Assembly (NCBI GenBank): GCA_003456855.1
Contig: DMOO01000187.1
Coordinates: 1-15,488, forward strand
DNA from: Sphaerochaeta sp.
Lineage (GTDB): Bacteria; Spirochaetota; Spirochaetia; Sphaerochaetales; Sphaerochaetaceae
Direction of reading: 5' to 3'
DNA: 15,488 nt
This document shows positions 13,618 to 15,488 of this stretch, in pieces. The notes under the pieces are model-generated. The model saw only the letters and a program-made list of their open reading frames with translations. It made no database searches and was not told the DNA's origin. Numbering within the stretch: the first letter of the stretch is position 1; every line of letters begins with the position of its first letter. A program made the translations under genes and the position numbers.

Positions 13618-14818
13618 CTGAAACCTCCTGTACCTTTGCGCTGACGCTACCGTCTGACATCTTGACGGATATCACGTCTCCGCTTCTTGTCTGGGATATG
13701 CTCTTGAGGGTTCTTCCCTCGCTGTCTGTCACTATGCTGTAGCCTCTGTCCAGAACCGCAAGCGGTGACAGGGCCATTATCTTGTGCTTCAGAAGCTCCG
13801 CCCTTGAGGAGCGAAGCGTAATCAGGTTGTGGATGCTGTGCTGCATGTCCTGGGTCTCTGAATCCAGCTGCATCCTGATTCTGTTGAGTCTGCTGTCCAG
13901 CTGCAGCCTTGCATTTGACGGAGAGAAGGCGGCAAGTCTGAGCTTTACCTCGTTCAGCTTCACATAGAGTGCGTCATACATGGCTGAGCATAGCTGGCTG
14001 ACCTTCTCCCTCTGGTCTAGGCTGCTCTCGCAGACAAGCTCGGCGGCTGCAGACGGGGTGGGGGCCCTGAGGTCCGCGACATAGTCGGAGATCGCCCAGT
14101 CAATCTCATGTCCGACTGCGGATATGACAGGGATCCGGGACCTGTGGATGGCCTCTATCACGCATTCCTCTGAGAAAGGTAGAAGATCCTCTATGCTTCC
14201 ACCACCTCTGCCTACGATGATCACATCGGCCAGAAGGAACTCGTTGACCTCATCGATTCGCTTTGCAATTGTAGGGGCGGCATCGGAGCCCTGTACAACT
14301 GCAGGAAGGATGATGATGTCCATTCCATTGTTTCTTCTTCCAGTTATCTGGAGAATGTCCTGAAGGGCCGCACCTGTTGGGCTTGTCACGACGGCGACCC
14401 TGTTCGGCCTCTTCGGGATGGGCTTCTTGAGCTCCTGGTCAAAGTATCCAAGGGCGGCGAACTTGCGCTTTCGCTCCTCCAACATGGCAAGGATGTCTCC
14501 TTCACCGGCAACCTTCATAGAGGTGCAGATTATCTGGTAGGTCCCCCTTGGCTCGAAGACGCTGAGACTTCCGGTGACTATGACCTTCATTCCGTCCTTG
14601 GGGATGAAGCCGACCCTGGGGACGCTTGATCTCCACATTGCACAGCTGATCACGGCCTTCTGGTCCTTGAGGGAGAAGTACCAATGCCCGGTGGATGCAG
14701 GACGGAAGCCTGAGATCTCGCCTTCTACTACAAGACCGTAGAAACCACTCTCGAGGGTGGTCTTTATCATGGAGGTGAGGTCGCTTACGCTGAGTTTCGG
14801 AAGTCTGTCTGAATCCAT
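13607..14818 (-). CDS. xseA: Exodeoxyribonuclease VII large subunit
   Basis: This 403-residue catalytic subunit has the N-terminal OB-fold domain (LSVSDLTSMIKTTLESGFYGLVVEGEISGF to about residue 100). The catalytic core follows, with VVTSPTGAALQDILQI, DVIIVGRGGGSIEDLLPFSEE and PVISAVGHEIDWAISDYVADLRAPTPSAAAELV. Then come the long helices and the short C-terminal domain (LAVLDRGYSIVTDSEGRTLKS) typical of XseA. Length is slightly shorter than the E. coli protein. The ATG at 14818 has no ribosome binding site and lies 6 bases after an extended -10 box, suggesting a leaderless transcript. It forms an operon with xseB, to which it is joined by an 11-base overlap. Confidence 0.97.
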   Translation of the reverse strand: MDSDRLPKLSVSDLTSMIKTTLESGFYGLVVEGEISGFRPASTGHWYFSLKDQKAVISCAMWRSSVPRVGFIPKDGMKVIVTGSLSVFEPRGTYQIICTSMKVAGEGDILAMLEERKRKFAALGYFDQELKKPIPKRPNRVAVVTSPTGAALQDILQITGRRNNGMDIIILPAVVQGSDAAPTIAKRIDEVNEFLLADVIIVGRGGGSIEDLLPFSEECVIEAIHRSRIPVISAVGHEIDWAISDYVADLRAPTPSAAAELVCESSLDQREKVSQLCSAMYDALYVKLNEVKLRLAAFSPSNARLQLDSRLNRIRMQLDSETQDMQHSIHNLITLRSSRAELLKHKIMALSPLAVLDRGYSIVTDSEGRTLKSISQTRSGDVISVKMSDGSVSAKVQEVSDGR

Positions 14819-14824
14819 GGTCTA

Positions 14825-14853
14825 AGAATAGCAGATTATCGCTTAAAAAGCAA
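14825..14853 (-). promoter_or_regulatory. Promoter of xseAB (predicted leaderless)
   Basis: On the minus strand TTGCTT (14853-14848), a 17-base spacer ending in TGC (extended -10), and TATTCT (14830-14825) stand 6 bases before the ATG at 14818. The start point is therefore expected at or next to the ATG. The -35 box directly follows the T-run of the ferredoxin terminator. Confidence 0.6.
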
Positions 14854-14880
14854 AAAAAAGGCCATCCGCTTGGATGGCCT
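14852..14880 (-). terminator. Intrinsic terminator of the ferredoxin gene
   Basis: On the minus strand a perfect 9-bp stem, AGGCCATCC with GGATGGCCT, has a 4-base loop and is followed by seven or eight T residues. It lies 19 bases after the ferredoxin stop and separates that gene from xseAB. Confidence 0.93.
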
Positions 14881-14899
14881 CAATGATCAAATGCAAGGA

Positions 14900-15067
14900 T
14901 TACTCCTCAACAATTGCTCCTGTCGGGCAGACGGAAGCGCATGTTCCGCACTGAACACATGTGTCCTGATCGATGACATAGATGTCGCCTTCTGAGATGG
15001 CGCCGGTTGGGCACTCACCTGCACATGTTCCGCATGCTGCACAAGCATCTGTAATTCTGTAAGCCAT
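14900..15067 (-). CDS. 2[4Fe-4S] ferredoxin
   Basis: This is a 55-residue clostridial-type ferredoxin beginning MAYRITDACAACGTCAGECP. It carries two CxxCxxCxxxCP cluster motifs, with cysteines at residues 9, 12, 15, 19 and 37, 40, 43, 47. The length is exactly that of the classic 55-residue low-potential ferredoxins. The ATG at 15067 has a GGAG site 7 bases upstream. It is a small soluble cytoplasmic electron carrier, probably for pyruvate:ferredoxin oxidoreductase, hydrogenase or Rnf-type enzymes in an anaerobe. It is a single-gene unit with its own promoter and terminator. Confidence 0.96.
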   Translation of the reverse strand: MAYRITDACAACGTCAGECPTGAISEGDIYVIDQDTCVQCGTCASVCPTGAIVEE

Positions 15068-15124
15068 TTGATGTCTCCTTTATCAAAATTTCGAAAACGA
15101 AGATTCCTATGTTTTTGTGATTCA

Positions 15125-15153
15125 ATGATAGTCCTGAGAATCTTTTGAGTCAA
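15125..15153 (-). promoter_or_regulatory. Promoter of the ferredoxin gene
   Basis: On the minus strand TTGACT (15153-15148) and TATCAT (15130-15125) are 17 bases apart, each five of six to consensus. Transcription from about 15118 would give a 50-nt leader with a Shine-Dalgarno site, as expected for a highly expressed gene. Confidence 0.75.
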
Positions 15154-15318
15154 TAAAAACTGACTAAAAACAGCATGAATGATGGCCTGAAATTCTGAAA
15201 CGGGGCAGTTAAATGTATGAAACTATCAGTTAGAGCCATCGAACTATACTTCGCCATATCTAATAAATCCGGTGGAAAAGGAACCTTCACAAACTGCACT
15301 CCAAATGCATTTGGGAAC

Positions 15319-15348
15319 TTGTTCGAAAAGGGGTGTTTGAGGTATGAT
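15319..15348 (+). promoter_or_regulatory. Promoter of topB (predicted leaderless or nearly so)
   Basis: TTGTTC at 15319-15324 and TATGAT at 15343-15348 are 18 bases apart, and the ATG at 15357 follows 8 bases after the -10 box. The only purine-rich site (GAGG) is 14 bases from the ATG, too far to act as a ribosome binding site. The region 15154-15318 holds no gene that I can support. Confidence 0.5.
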
Positions 15349-15356
15349 TCGAACTC

Positions 15357-15488
15357 ATGAAGCAACTTGTTCTGGCTGAAAAGCCAAGTGTCGGAAAAGA
15401 GCTTGCCCGCGTCCTTGGATGTGCAAACAGAGGCAAGTATCTCGAAAGTGATGATTATATCGTAACTTGGGCCCTCGGTCACCTCGTC
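15357..15488 (+). CDS. topB: DNA topoisomerase III, N-terminal part (runs off right edge)
   Basis: The first 44 codons read MKQLVLAEKPSVGKELARVLG and continue to YIVTWALGHLV at the window edge. This is the start of the TOPRIM domain of type IA topoisomerases, including the conserved glutamate of LAEKPSVG (residue 8) that takes part in catalysis. The wording VLAEKPSVGKELARVLGC...YLESDDYIVTWALGHLV fits TopB (topoisomerase III) much better than TopA. The enzyme decatenates and relaxes single-stranded or negatively supercoiled DNA. The catalytic tyrosine and C-terminal domains lie outside the window. The ATG lacks a Shine-Dalgarno site. Confidence 0.88.
   Translation, partial: MKQLVLAEKPSVGKELARVLGCANRGKYLESDDYIVTWALGHLV

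Noticed and set aside
15154..15482. Minus-strand frame (about 110 codons) opposite the topB start and its upstream region
   Set aside because: It overlaps the certain topB coding start, contains no known motif, and no promoter or ribosome binding site supports it.
1..15488. CRISPR arrays, insertion sequences, prophage genes or attachment sites
   Set aside because: I saw no regularly spaced repeats, no transposase or integrase motifs, and no direct repeats flanking the tRNA genes.
8971..15488. A joint DNA-repair island of RarA, exonuclease VII and topoisomerase III
   Set aside because: The genes are in separate transcription units on both strands with unrelated genes between, so shared function is not supported by the layout.

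Overview
The window looks like chromosomal DNA of a spirochaete, probably from the Sphaerochaeta/Treponema group. The evidence is indirect: the secreted binding protein ends its signal peptide in a Phe-Ala-Gln cleavage site, the outer lipoprotein has a loose spirochaete-style lipobox, and RarA carries the extra C-terminal domain that I know from treponemes and cyanobacteria. Base composition is near 50% G+C, the standard genetic code is used, and no mobile element, CRISPR array or phage gene is visible. The genus call is an inference.

Layout. (1) 1-1114, minus strand: an incomplete membrane-protein gene and, upstream of it in the same operon, a DUF5058-family membrane protein. (2) 1211-7061, plus strand: an alpha-glucan/oligosaccharide operon. 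A strong promoter overlapped by a direct repeat (probable operator) drives a periplasmic sugar-binding protein, two CUT1-type ABC permeases, a LacI-family regulator and malQ. The genes after the first are tightly packed or overlapping. A hairpin after the binding-protein gene probably lowers expression of what follows. No ATPase gene is present, so the transporter must borrow one. (3) 7048-8104, minus strand: a nucleotidyltransferase gene broken by a +1 frameshift, then tRNA-Arg(TCG) and tRNA-His(GTG), each with its own promoter and intrinsic terminator. (4) 8161-12575, minus strand: an MgtC/SapB membrane protein, a RarA fusion ATPase, an unrecognised lipoprotein and an RluA-type pseudouridine synthase. 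(5) 12674-13375, plus strand: a Bax-inhibitor-1/YccA-type membrane protein. (6) 13372-15067, minus strand: xseB and xseA (exonuclease VII) and a small 2[4Fe-4S] ferredoxin of 55 residues. (7) 15357 to the end, plus strand: the first 44 codons of a type III topoisomerase (topB).

How the genes work together. The sugar operon imports a glucose oligomer, and MalQ remodels it in the cytoplasm under control of its own LacI repressor. RarA, exonuclease VII and topoisomerase III are all DNA-maintenance proteins, but they sit in separate transcription units, so I do not claim a joint system.

The most notable signal is in the regulatory DNA. Five genes that appear to start transcription units (the lipoprotein, the pseudouridine synthase, the YccA homologue, xseA and topB) lack a Shine-Dalgarno sequence. 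In each a -10-like hexamer sits only 6-8 bases before the ATG, which predicts leaderless mRNAs. The sugar-binding protein, DUF5058, mgtC, ferredoxin and xseB genes instead have ordinary ribosome binding sites.
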